Below, piece after piece: positions 54,624-64,000 of a stretch of 64,000 nt of DNA; the stretch's first letter is position 1; each line of letters starts with the position of its first letter. Position numbers and translations under genes: made by a program. This DNA is from Neoceratodus forsteri (Eukaryota; Chordata; Ceratodontiformes; Ceratodontidae). The stretch lies in NCBI GenBank assembly GCA_016271365.2, contig CM057456.1, positions 613,805,501 through 613,869,500 of the forward strand. Reading direction: 5' to 3'. Below the pieces are notes generated by a model. It saw only the letters and a list, made by a program, of their open reading frames with translations, searched no databases and was not told the DNA's origin.

Positions 54624-54770
54624 GCAATAATACCTTCTAGGCTGGGCGATATTGGGCTATACCTGCCCACCCATGGGGCATAATGAGGCCCACTGCCACA
54701 GGCAGATGGTCTTATAGTCCATGGAAGGCCAGGCATAGCCCATATCGCCCACCCTGGAGGGTGTTACTGC
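54624..54770. repeat. Foldback, ~45 bp arms
   Basis: GCAATAATACCTTCTAGG, TGGGCGATATTGGGCTAT and ACCTGCC on the left pair with the complements of GCCAGGC, ATAGCCCATATCGCCCA and CCTGGAGGGTGTTACTGC on the right. Likely a small MITE. Confidence 0.75.
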
Positions 54771-55568
54771 ACTTAGAAAATGGATATTTTAAAAAAAAAT
54801 GTCCATGAACTTAAGAAAAAAAAAAAAAATTACAAATAAATTTAAAACTGGTTTTCATGTAAAGTACTCCCTCCACCAGTATAGTTACCAGTAGAGGACG
54901 CTGATATTTCATACACCATTTCTCTGGTTTGTTGGCAACCCCTCTGCCCCCAAATGTTATGGCATTGCAGAACCTCTTGAACTGATCTGTTTGATCACTG
55001 TGGACATTGTTTTTGTAATGTTCTTTATCTGGCATCATGCAAAGTGCCCAAGGGCAGTACAGATTTCAGCAGAATCAGGACTGTACTGCATGCAGATGGC
55101 AGAGTGGCTGTTATGTGATAGAGGGACTCCCATAACGGTAAACAAGTAGCAGCATTAAATCTAAGGTTACTCTTTTTTCTGCTGATTTGAGCTAAAGGTT
55201 GGTTGTTGGCAAGCAGAGGGAGCCAGAGTTGTGCAGGGAAAGGGATGGGAAAGCCCTATGAATTTCACATCTAGCGAGGGTGTTCCATTAGTGGCTGTGA
55301 TTTACATCTAGCCAGAATGTACTGTTGGCGGCTGCAGTTTATAAAAAAAAGTTAACAATTGCTTTGTGTTTGCCAGGGTGGGGTGGGGGTGGGAGGGCTT
55401 ACAGTAGTTGTAGGACTTTAAACTTTCCTTGGTGAGGAGTTCAAAGTTTTTTACGTGTTGCTCAGTTTATTGTTGGTCAATTCGTGGGCACAAAAAAATG
55501 GTTGTTGTTAGGTTTGAATTTTGTACCTGGCTGAGCGATTCCAGTGGGTGATGGGGCACCGGGCAGAA

Positions 55569-55630
55569 GAGACTTGTTTTAGGTGGGTATTGTTGTTGTC
55601 TCACAAATGCCCACCTAAAGCTGTCTCTCA
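55569..55630. repeat. Hairpin, TTTTAGGTGGG arms
   Basis: AGAGACTTGTTTTAGGTGGG pairs with CCCACCTAAAGCTGTCTCT around ~22 bp. It is followed by CCAATCAGAAT, as with the hairpin ending at 54512, hinting at a shared family. Confidence 0.6.
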
Positions 55631-55832
55631 GCCAATCAGAATTCTTACATTTGAACATACGAAGAAGCCAGCAGAAGAAGGCCATTTGGTCTATCAAGTC
55701 TGCTCATATTGCAGGCTCCACAGCTTGAGCTAATGTCCCTTCCCTCCCTTCTCACGCCTCCAATCCTCCCTACCCATGATCCTTACCTTCCTCTATGCCT
55801 ATCCCAGCCTCTCTTAAAGCTGCCCACTGTCT

Positions 55833-57600
55833 TCAGCAAGATGACCTCTTCCGGCACCGCATTCCAAGTGTCCACCACCCTGTCTGTGAAGAGGTGCTTC
55901 CTGACCTCTTAAACCTTCCATCCTCCAGTTTAAGACTGTCCCCCCTCGTGTTATGGTTACCACTCAGCTTAGAGAGACTCTCCTTATCAACCTTATTTAT
56001 CCCTTTCAGGTACTTAAAGGTCCCAATCATGTTGTCTCTCTGGTACATGTTCAGTGCCCTCAACCTCTCCTCGTATGCCTTACCCTGTTGACCAGCTGTC
56101 ATCTTTGTAACCCTCCTCTGGACCTTCTCCAGCAAATTAATGTACTTTTTGAGGTGTGGGCATTAGTACTGAACTCTATACTCTAGATGCTGCCTTACCA
56201 GTGACCTGTACAAGGGCAGTATAACCTCCTCTCTCCTACTATTGATCCCTCTAGATATGCATCCCAGCATCATGTTTGCCTTTGCTGCTGCTTTCTTGCA
56301 CTGAGTAGAGTACTTCAAGCCACTAGTGATCATAACTCCCAGGTCCTTCTCCTCCTCCAATGCAGATACTCTGACTCCACCCAGGTAGTACTCTGTCCTG
56401 GGATTCTTGGCACCAATATGCATAACTTTGCATTTCTAGGCATTGAAGCCAAGCTGCCAGAACCTGGATCACCTCCCCAACTTTTCCAGATCTTCCTATA
56501 GGTCCTGGATCCCTTCAGCTGTGTCCACTCTGCCACAGAGCTTGGTGTCATCCATGAATAGGCACATTTTGCCTTTAGTGCCATCCCCGATGTCATTGAT
56601 GAAGACATTGAACAACATGGGCCCCAGCACCGAGCCTGCGAGACCCCACTATTTATCTCTCTGGTGCCAGATAACTGTCTCCCCCAACAACCACCCTCTG
56701 GGTTCTGTCCCTTAGCCAGTTTTCCACCCATTTGGCCATCTTTTCCCCCAACCCTGAGATCCACCAACCTCCTGCTCAACCTTTTGTGGGGCACAGAGTC
56801 AAAGGCCTTGCTGATATCAAGATAGAGGATGTCTACCACTTGGCCCCCCATCTACTATCTTAGTGACACAGTCAAAGAAGTCAATCAGATTTGTGTGACA
56901 CAATCTCTACCCCCCCCAATGAACCCATGCTGCCTCGCATCCTGGAGACAGTGCTTCTCTAGATATTTTACCAGCCTTTCCTTTAGCATGGTCTCCATGA
57001 GCTTGCCCATAATGGAGGTCAGACTGACTGGTCCGTAATTCCCTGAGTCATCCTTGGGACTGCTTTTGTGGAGGGACACTACATGTACTGTTCTCCATTC
57101 CTGAGGTACCACACTTGACTCTAGTGAACTATTAAACAGGTCTGCCAGTGGCCCTGCCAGCTCCTCAGCCAGTTCTTTTAGCACCCTTGGAAGTACTCTG
57201 TCTGGGCCTAGTGATTTGTCCACCTTCAATGTCAGCATCCCCTCCATCACTCTACCCTCCTCTATCACTACAAATGTGTTCCCCTCCCCCCTGCTCCTCT
57301 TTTCCCTCCTGAAGGCACTGGTCCATCCTTCTCCCTAGTGAAGACGGAACAGAAGTATTCATTTAGTATCTCTATTCCCCCCCATTATTCTCCACCCACT
57401 CCACCCCTTTCTTAAGCCTAACAATCCCTTCCTTCTTGTCCATTTTCTCACTTATAGAGCGAAAGAAAGCCTTCTCCCCTTACTTAATTCCTTCAGCTAT
57501 CTGCAGCTCCTCCTGAGCCTTTGCTCACCAGACTTCCTTACATGCCTCACTAGCCAACCTTAGGTAATTTTCCCTACTCACCTCTCTCTCTCTTGGTCTT
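55833..57600 (-). pseudogene. CR1-C ORF2 reverse transcriptase and C-terminal region
   Basis: 57600-57300 holds the pre-RT linker (cf. GIVRLKKGVEWVENN). The 57268-56885 frame has KSLGPDRVLPRVLKELAEEL, VVPQEWRTVHVVSLHKSSPK and GKLMETMLKERLVKYLEKH. The 56851-56330 frame has ILYLDISKAFDSVPHKRL (motif A). Motif C reads CLFMDDT (near 56550-56570, both Asp). The 56423-56163 frame has ALEEEKDLGVMITSGLK, KANMMLGCISRGINSRREEV and SLVRQHLEYRVQY. The C-terminus follows at 56135-55833 (LEKVQRRVTKMTAGQQG). Several frameshifts. Confidence 0.85.
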
Positions 57601-57632
57601 CCTGAATTTTCAATAGGCCAACCTTTTTTCCC

Positions 57633-58545
57633 TTACTGCCTGGGCAACCCCAGAACTGAACCAGCTGGGCACTGTGTCCCTTGTGTTCTTCCCCCGAGCC
57701 TAACGCACTCATCTGTGGCAACCAGTATTCCTTCCTTAATGATGAACCACCTTTGGTCCACCCCCATATCTGCTCTGATGCCCACCAGATGGCTCCTTAG
57801 CACTTCACCCATTTTCTTGAAGTCCACCCTCCTGAAATCCAAGATTTTGGTCTTAGTTGGGATGCTTTCCCTGCCCATCTCCAACTGGAACCACATTGTG
57901 CAATGGTCACTTCCACCCAGTGGCTCCCTAACCATTATTTCTTGTACATGTTCCCCATGTGTGAGCACCAGATCAAGAACTGCCTCAGCTCTTGTTGGTT
58001 CAGTGATGCCCTGAGTCGGGAACCCACTCTGCAGTCCTTCCAGGATCACCCAACTCCTAGCACATGTTATGGATGGTATGCTCCAGTCCACCTTGGGCAA
58101 GTTGAAGTCCCCCCACAATTACCACCTCTCCTTTCCCCGCAGCTTCCAATATTTGTGAGCTCAGTTCCCTGTCCCTCTCCTCATCCTGACTGGGTGGTCT
58201 GTAAACCACCCCCAACCTCACCTTTCTCCCTCTATTGGACCTTAACTGAACCCATAATGCCTCCACTTCCCCTTCATCTGACTCCTCCCTTGTGCAAGTT
58301 ATTCCCTTCCTGATATAAACTGCCACCCCTCCTCCCTTTCCAACTACCCTGTCCCTCCTGTATAGTTTATATCTAGGGATCGCAAGGTCCCAGTCATGGT
58401 ATAATGTTGCCCAAATCTCGGTTATTGCAACTATGTCCAACCTCCTGTCTGCTAATAGTGCCTGCAGGTCATCCATCTTGTTTCCAAGACTCCACCCACT
58501 CAGAGACACCACCCTCCATCTAGAATCTGACCTTTCTTCTCTTCC
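57633..58545 (-). pseudogene. CR1-C ORF2 APE endonuclease
   Basis: The 58512-58057 frame: LSGWSLGNKMDDLQALLADR, DIVAITEIWATLYHDWD (Glu box; ETW in active copies), KGGGVAVYIRKGITC, VRLGVVYRPPSQDEERD and VVIVGGLQLAQGG, where the Asp of the GDFN box is changed. The 58118-57633 frame repeats the correct MWGDFNLPKVDW box, continues to RAEAVLDLVLTHGEHVQE and GGSDHCTMWFQLEM (SDH box). The first Asn segment is at the 5' edge, near 58500-58545. One frameshift near 58080 separates the two frames. Confidence 0.8.
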
Positions 58546-58645
58546 CCTTTGACTGGGTGACCAAAGTAGTAGACCGGGGTGGTCTGTGGATATGGCCTAC
58601 CTAGACTTTAGCAAGGCATTTGACACAATCCCAAACAAAAGATTA

Positions 58646-59411
58646 ATATCTAGGGATCGCAAGGTCCCTCCTCTGTGCCTTCGCTAGTTGACTACGGCCC
58701 TTCTGTTTATGGCGCAGCCACGACCAGAAAGCCAACCCAAAGGTTAGGTCTGCACACAGCAACAAAGCTTGTAGACTTATCATCAGTGCCCCTAGGCTCA
58801 CCCATACTTGTCAATTGTACTCCTTGGCCTCCCTACTCAACCTCGATGAGCGCCTCCTGTTCTTAACTTGCCAAGTTACCTACAAAGCCCTCCATGGTCT
58901 ATCCCCCCCTGGCCTTGCCAACTCTATTCGTCGTTCCAACCCCACTGTCCACACCCGTGCTTCCAGCAAAACTGCACTAGTCATCCCTAGGGTACGGACC
59001 TCCCAGGGCCAAAGGGCATTCTTCTATAGAGCCCCCACCCTGTACAACTCCCTACCTGCTGGTATCTCAAACGCCCCCTCACTCGCCAGCTTCAAAAACT
59101 ATCTAAAAAAACACTTGCTCGTCTCACACTCCTGCCACTGCCCCTGACAAAAAAAAAAAAAAAAATGTTTAAACTGACAATGGTGTTTTGGTTACTCATT
59201 CGCCTGCAATTGTGACATTTGCCTATTGTTAATTTCTGTTGATGACTGTCTCACCTCTGCCTGCTACTTGCCTTGTCTTTTTTACTGTACATTATTTTGG
59301 ATTACCTCATGTATGTATGTTGTGTCTGCCTCGACGAGGTACCTTTGTAAATGAGCCTCTGGCTCAAAGGTTTTTAAACTGATGTTATAATAAATAAATA
59401 AATAAACAAAC
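58646..59411 (+). mobile_element. L2-like LINE 3' fragment inside CR1-D
   Basis: 58669 onward encodes LVDYGPSVYG and, at 58815-59147, LLNLDERLLFLTCQVTYKAL, SSKTALVIPRVRTSQGQRAF and APTLYNSLPAGISNAPSLAS with FKNYLKKHLL. This is the same C-terminus as the elements at 14640 and 19900. It ends with the stem-loop at 59341-59371 and a (TAAA)n-type tail. The first 23 bp (58646-58668) are not LINE but a copy of 58369-58391. Confidence 0.85.
59341..59371 (+). other. LINE 3'-terminal stem-loop (copy 3)
   Basis: ACCTTTG, TGAGCC, TCT loop, GGCTCA, AAGGT, followed by a (TAAA)n tail. Fully paired inner stem. Confidence 0.6.
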
Positions 59412-59579
59412 AAGTTAGCCAGCGTGGGAGTGGGTCCCAGGGTGACAGCCTGGGTAACAAATTGGCTGCACAACAGAACGCAGAGGGTAATAGTAAATGG
59501 AATTCACTCAGAAGAAAGGGGGATTACTAGTAGGGTATGGGGTACCACAGGGTTCAGTACTGGGACCAGTCCCCTTTAA

Positions 59580-60010
59580 AGAGCACCTGATGCCTCAAAG
59601 AAAACATAATATTTAGTACTATTCAACTTGCATTCCACACATATTCTACAGAGTTCGTCTCTCTGTTATTTATTACTGAGGGAATTTGCATGAATACATG
59701 ATCTGTATCCATTAGAGTTCATCTGCCTCTATAGTTTACTCCCTACTTTAGATCATAACCTCTGTTGTGACATCACAGTCTGTTGCCATGGGAGTAACTG
59801 TGATGTCACACAAGCAGTGCATTATGATATCCGGTAGGGAGAAAGCAACTGGAATAGATGAACTCTTTAGGAGCAAAGATCCTGTTTCATGAAAATGACC
59901 TCAGTAATAAATAATGGGGAGGCGACATACAGAACTAATGTGAAATACAAGTCGGACTGTGTCTAAATATCATGTTTTGTGAAAGTTCTCTTGAAGGCGT
60001 CAGCTGCTCT
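59580..60010. mobile_element. TTAA MITE inside CR1-D
   Basis: AGAGCACCTGATGCC and the complement of CGTCAGCTGCTCT form imperfect ends next to TTAA at 59576-59579 and 60011-60014. Removing 431 bp and one TTAA restores the CR1 reading PVPFNVFI across the site, matching sister LINEs. The interior includes palindrome-like TGTGATGTCACA. No ORF of note. Confidence 0.85.
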
Positions 60011-60014
60011 TTAA

Positions 60015-60800
60015 CGTCTTTATATGAGACACTGCAGAGCATCTGGAAGGAAAAGTATGCCTCTTTCCAGACAACACAAAGATCTTCAACAGAGCTGATA
60101 CACATGTTGGGGGCTGGAAAGGATGAGATAAGACTTGGCAAGATTGGAGGAATGGTCAAAAGTATGGCAGTTTAGATTCAATGCAAAGTAATGCATCTGG
60201 GAAACAAAAACACAGGTGAAGAGTACACAATTGGGGGGAGCTACTAACAACCACAAAAATGGAAAGGGGCCTGGGGGTACTCATATCAGACGACCTTAAG
60301 GTCGGCAAGCAATGTGAGAAGAAAGTAAGGAGAGTTGGGGGGGGATACTGGAATGCATAGGGAGAGGAATCACCAGCAGAAAACAGAAAGCTGTTACCGC
60401 TCTGTACAGACAGTTGGTGAGACCCCATCTGGAGTACTGCATACAGTTCTGGAGACCCCATCTCCAGAAGGACATAGACAGGATGGAGGTGGTCCAGAAC
60501 AGAGCAACTAAAATGGTGCAGGGTCTGCAATAGAAGCCATATGAAGAGAGACTAAGAGAGCTTAATATGTATACCCTTGAGGAAAAGAGGGAGAGGGGTA
60601 CATGATAGAAATTTTCAAGTACCGCAAGGAAATCAACAAAGTACAAGAGGGGAGCATCTTTCAGAAAAAGAGATGTGCAAGAACAAGGGGGCACAATTTA
60701 AAGATAGAGGGGGGACAGCTCAGGAGCAATGTGAGGAAATATTTTTTCACTGAGAGAGAGTGGTGGACGCATGGAACTGCCTTCATGAAGAGGTTGTGAG
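60015..60800 (+). pseudogene. CR1-D ORF2 remnant (motif C to C-terminus)
   Basis: Motif C reads FPDN (60064-60075) where FADD is expected, so catalytic Asp and neighbour are lost. It is followed by a shifted stretch equivalent to LQSKVMHLGNKN, then VTALYRQLVRPHLEYCIQFW-like sequence near 60390-60460. The 60602-60799 frame reads MIEIFKYRKEINKVQEGSIF, then KRCARTRGHNLKIEGG and EREWWTHGTAFMKRL. Confidence 0.8.
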
Positions 60801-60985
60801 GTCAAAAACAGTGGGGGAATTCAAGAATGCATGGGACAGCCATAAGGCAATTATAGGTGGTGGTAGGAGGAAGTAGGCTGTTGGTTATCTAGAATCCGCA
60901 GCTTATCCAATAGGTAGGGAAACAGGCAGACTGGGTGGGCTAAGCGGTCCTTATCTGCCTGTCAAAGTCTATGTTCTATGTTCCT

Positions 60986-61192
60986 CTCTATTCTTCTATT
61001 AACATTTATCCCCTCTGTGTGCACCTCTCCACATACCCTTGTTATCTGTTCCTCACCCTCTCCACCTTTTGATAACTGTGTTCTTGCCCCTTCCACCTCA
61101 TCCCTCCAGACCTTTTCCATCACTGTGGGGTGGAGGTTCACTGACCTCCTCCTGTCAGAGTCTGTGGGCCTGCATGCCCACTGCCCCCCCCT
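60986..61192 (-). other. CR1-C inter-ORF sequence
   Basis: Short C/T-rich stretch between the plus CR1-D 3' end and the ORF1 stop of the minus element. No independent feature. Confidence 0.4.
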
Positions 61193-62550
61193 TCAGTAGT
61201 TTAAATTAAGTGTAGTGGTTGTGTATTCCCCCAGTTTGTCCCCGAGAACCCTCAAACCCTCCCTACTGAGGTGTAACCTGTCTGGTGAAGACAGTGCTTT
61301 GTTTGACCAGGTCTCCTCCCAGTCCCCAATACAGAAAAACATCTCCTCCCTGCACAATTTCCTCAGCCAGTCATTAAAATCCTCTAGTCTTCTTTTCCTG
61401 GCTGTGCTGGCCCTTGGTACTGGTATCACCTCTGAGAAAGCCAGCAAACTTTCTTCCTCCCTGCAGATCTTCCCTAACTCCCTGAACCTACTTTGCACTA
61501 CCTCAACCTCCTCCCCAGTTAGGTCATTGGTCCCTAAATGTATAACTAAATTTGTTTTTCCTCCAACCTCCCTTACTATTTCCCTTATTCTTGGGACCAC
61601 CTTTCCCACTGTCATCCCTGGCAAACTAACCACCCTCCTGCTTGCATTTGGGTCCCCTTTCCTTCCCCAATTAATACCCCTAATTATGGAGTCTGCTATG
61701 ATTGCCACCCTTCCATCACCTGCATCCGTGCTCCCCGTCCTTCCTTTACCTTCGGTACTAGCTGCGTCTCCACCCAACTGCTCCCTCTCCACCCTGGTGA
61801 ACTTATCTCCAAATCCACAATTTATCCCCTTAACTGTTTTTCCATCTTCTAATTTTCCCTTCCCCTTCTGACTATCTGTATCTGCTTTCAGTTTTCCCTT
61901 CCTGCTTCCTTTCCTCTTTCCCCCTTCCTCCACTCTGTTTTGCCTTCCTCCTCTTCTTCCCTGCCCACCCTGATTAGTTCCCTCCCCTGTTCTCCTACTC
62001 TCAACCCTGGCTGAACATGAACTCCTACCTCACCTCCTGCTGCCCCCTTCCACCTTCCAGACAGTGGTGCAAATCTATTTAATAAAGGCAACCCTTTAGA
62101 ATTTCCCACCCCAATACTACTCTCACATTCCCACCCCTTCCCTTTACCACTTGCCATTCCTCCACTCGGCTCCTTATTCCTCTGAGGAAGAGATACTCCC
62201 ATATACTGTGTGCTCTTCCCCACTCCCATCCCCTACCCGATGCAGTCACTACCCTGGACATCACCCCTCTGCCTTTCTCTTCACTGTTCTGCTCCTCTGA
62301 CTTCCCACACAATTTTCCCCAGCTCCCATCTGAGCAGCCTTATTTCAGCCCTTAGCTGCTGCTCCAGGATCTTACACACAGGACAACCCCCTTTACTCCA
62401 CATCACCCCCAGAAAGACTGCTGTCCCACAGCTATTGCAGTTTACCACTCTCCTGCTTCCCATACATGTACCCATTCCCCTACATCCTCCCAGACCAGCT
62501 TCTCCTAGCCTCCAGTTATACAGAACTATAAAAAATAAAATTCTAGATCT
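61193..62550 (-). pseudogene. CR1-C ORF1 with zinc-finger/coiled-coil and SGNH esterase domain
   Basis: The 246-codon frame 61933-61193 contains VAIIADSIIRGI (GDS box, nucleophile Ser; the usual Gly is Ala), RVVSLPGMTV, LVIHLGTNDL (GTND box) and SSPDRLHLSREGLRVLG (catalytic D-x2-H), ending in a stop. This is the esterase domain known in CR1 ORF1. Upstream, around 62470-62300, NCNSCGTAVF, GCPVC and ILEQQLRAEIRLLRWELG form a Cys cluster followed by a predicted coiled coil. Frame changes near 62230 and 61920 break it. The esterase may aid membrane or protein contacts; its role is unresolved. Confidence 0.8.
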
Positions 62551-62554
62551 ATTT

Positions 62555-62806
62555 GACCCATTTTCTAACCAGAAATATGGTTTTCTATGTGACATACTTC
62601 AGGTCTGCAGTTTCCATTGGCTCAAAAGGAGCCTCCATAAGCTGGGCAAGGCATATGTTGAGGTCCCAGGGTGGGACAGGGTCTCTCACTGGTGGGTACA
62701 AGTTGTTTAGGACTTTAAAAAAAAAAAAAACTTTTGAAAATGGGTTGTGAGCCCAAAGAGCTTTCCTTGCCAGCTGATATGTATGCTGATGTTGATCCAA
62801 GTGCCA
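62555..62806 (-). pseudogene. DIRS F: recombinase middle segment
   Basis: Reads STSAYISAGKESSLGSQPIF, then a T-run frame slip, then LNNLYPPVRDPVPPWDLNIC, LAQLMEAPFEPMETADLKYV and TF-type end (KTIFLV). It aligns with copy C just upstream of the first catalytic Arg and ends ~14 codons before the point where copy E begins (53722). E and F share strand and order, consistent with one split element. Confidence 0.75.
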
Positions 62807-63229
62807 CTAGTGTCTGCTCAAACACTACTTTCTTGCATTCAATTCAGTAGTAGTATATAGGCTGCGTCACATGAATGCAATAACCATTCAGCCCAATCTA
62901 CCATTAGCAGCTTATCGGGTCTCATCACTAGTGGCCGTAATAACTCATCACCACTGCCCAATCCTCAGGAAACAGCTTGCTGCCACTGTATCTCCCCATA
63001 TTGTGCTTGCTTACTCCCTTAGCCTTCCTCACACCTTCCTCCTACCCTCTACCACAGACTTACAGCATAGTCCACATTTCTAGATGCTATAAGGTGTTAA
63101 GACAAGCATGAATTGGCTGTTAGCCTTTACAATATAGAGTGCTAGCTCATACCTAAAAGCTACCCCTGACAGGCTTTGCACCCCCTTTTAGCACAGGGCT
63201 CTACTGCTCTCCAAACATAGCTCCCGTGG
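62807..63229. other. Non-coding stretch
   Basis: No gene or repeat recognised. It may include leader sequence of the following LINE. Confidence 0.35.
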
Positions 63230-64000
63230 GGCAGACCCCAGACCTCGGCCTACCCTAAGTTGCGCGGTGCAAAACAGCCCTCTGCCTCTCTCCCCAACAG
63301 GGGAATACTCCTGGCTACACTTTACATACTGTCCCTCCTCTGGGTGGACAGGATCATAAGCCAAGGTGACCCAAACATCAAGGGACTCTGGACTATGACA
63401 CCCCTCCTATGGGCCACTACAACAGCACGTCCCACTCCAGCACACATGCCCTCTTGATAGCCCACGAGCTGGTAAGAAGGGGCATATACTATGCGACACT
63501 CCACTTTACAAGCAGGAGGCTCCGAAGTAATTTAATCCCATCTTCCAGCCCAAAGTAACTTTACCTGCTGGTAGTGCAACTGCTCATGACAGGAAACATA
63601 CAGCCTAATCCTGGCCCTCCAAGTCCCAACCTCTTAATATCTTCTCCCCAGGACACACACTGGACATCATCCAAGGGGTTGAAGATAGCACACATGAATG
63701 TCTGCAGTCTCAGACCAAAAATGCAAGAGGTACAAGCCTGGCTTGACCTCTACAAGCTTGACACCCTCACCATCTCAGAGACCTGGCTTAAGGCCCATAT
63801 CCTTGGTCATGAGATCATGGCCCAAGGATACATCACCTTCTGAAAGGACAGGGAGAGCAAGAGAGGGAGTGGTGTAATAATCTATGTGAAAAACACCCTA
63901 ACTACGTTGCACCTAATCCTGAACCAGGATACCAGCCAAGACGGTGAATCAATATTCATCCGTGTTATCCTCGGTCACTCATAGCACCTCACAATAGGTT
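63230..64000 (+). mobile_element. L2-like LINE, 5' part, runs off the window
   Basis: A leader, then from 63574 a frame reading LLMTGNIQPNPGP (2A-like), then WTSSKGLKIAHMNVCSLRPK (APE Asn box) and LDTLTISETWLKAHIL (Glu box intact), with a TGA at 63841-63843. Downstream KRGSGVIIYVKNTL continues in frame to a stop at 63982. It belongs to the same general type as the element at 16160-20575 but is a distinct, diverged copy. The 5' limit is approximate. Confidence 0.8.
63586..63618 (+). other. 2A-like motif, second example
   Basis: M-T-G-N-I-Q-P-N-P-G-P immediately precedes the linker to the APE domain. Same Asn for Asp and Pro before NPGP as at 17137-17181. Confidence 0.65.

Larger units (their letters stand above)
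53723..55651. other. Non-coding stretch with foldbacks
   Basis: No gene. Contains the three hairpins annotated below and AT-rich sequence. If DIRS E and F are one element, this is part of the inserted DNA. Confidence 0.45.
58550..60985 (+). mobile_element. CR1-like LINE copy D (plus), 5'-truncated, with two insertions
   Basis: The LINE starts at the RT (DWVTKVVDRGG, then MAYLDFSKAFDTIPNKRLI at about 58590-58645), is interrupted by an L2-like fragment (58646-59411), resumes (KLASVGVGPRVTAWVTNWL, 59412-59575), is interrupted by a TTAA MITE (59580-60010), and continues to a 3' end with GGTGGGCTAAGCGGTCCTTA and repeated CTATGTTC (60940-60985). It matches CR1-B more closely than CR1-C at the 3' end. 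Confidence 0.8.
55652..62550 (-). mobile_element. CR1-like LINE copy C (minus), near full length, split
   Basis: The 3' end (55652-) has a GAACATACGAAGAAG terminus. ORF2 runs 55833-58512 (post-RT, RT, APE). ORF1 with an SGNH esterase domain lies at 61193-62550. The interval 58550-60985 is a second CR1-like copy in plus orientation lodged between ORF1 and ORF2. Removing it gives one ~4.46 kb element with both ORFs in the right order, so I infer a nested insertion. The 5' end abuts the DIRS fragment at 62555. Confidence 0.75.

Overview
The window looks like repeat-packed intergenic DNA from a vertebrate with a large genome. It holds four L2-like LINE copies, three CR1-like LINE copies, one long L1-like LINE, at least five DIRS-type tyrosine-recombinase retrotransposons, TTAA-flanked foldback MITEs and a tRNA-headed retroposon. 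I found no host gene, rRNA or tRNA gene, or CRISPR array. This mix, with DIRS elements so common, points to an amphibian (a caecilian or salamander) or a lungfish-like genome. The species call is inference; the element families are read from their protein motifs and termini.

Layout. 1-6.5 kb: tandem duplications, a tiny LINE tail with target-site duplications (TSDs), a 570 bp tRNA-headed retroposon with a 14 bp TSD, minisatellites, and a TIR-bounded unit holding a LINE C-terminal remnant. 6.5-9.1 kb: an internally deleted DIRS element (A) that keeps its inverted terminal repeats, internal complementary region and a decayed gag. 9.1-13.9 kb: non-coding, with a ~740 bp palindrome, a TTAA MITE and a foldback. 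13.9-20.6 kb: a truncated L2-like LINE, then a nearly full-length one with a 2A-like motif before its endonuclease. 20.6-24.7 kb: DIRS D, cut off inside its recombinase gene. 24.5-25.4 kb: an unrecognised near-ORF. 26.5-34.7 kb: a CR1-like LINE (minus) split by a terminally complete DIRS (B). 35.4-48.2 kb: an L1-like LINE (plus) with a 20 bp TSD, split by another terminally complete DIRS (C). 48.2-52.2 kb: non-coding, with strong palindromes. 52.2-62.8 kb: a DIRS remnant (E/F) apparently split by a CR1-like element (minus), which is itself split by a second CR1-like copy (plus) that carries an L2-like fragment and a TTAA MITE. 63.2 kb to the end: the 5' part of another 2A-bearing L2-like LINE.

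The elements form a layered record of insertions, so relative ages can be read from nesting: L1 before DIRS C, CR1-B before DIRS B, DIRS E before its TTAA MITE, and the plus CR1 before the L2 fragment and the MITE. No autonomous element looks intact. Frameshifts, stops or changed catalytic residues break every coding region examined, although two DIRS frames stay open for more than 440 codons. All DIRS copies lie on the minus strand.
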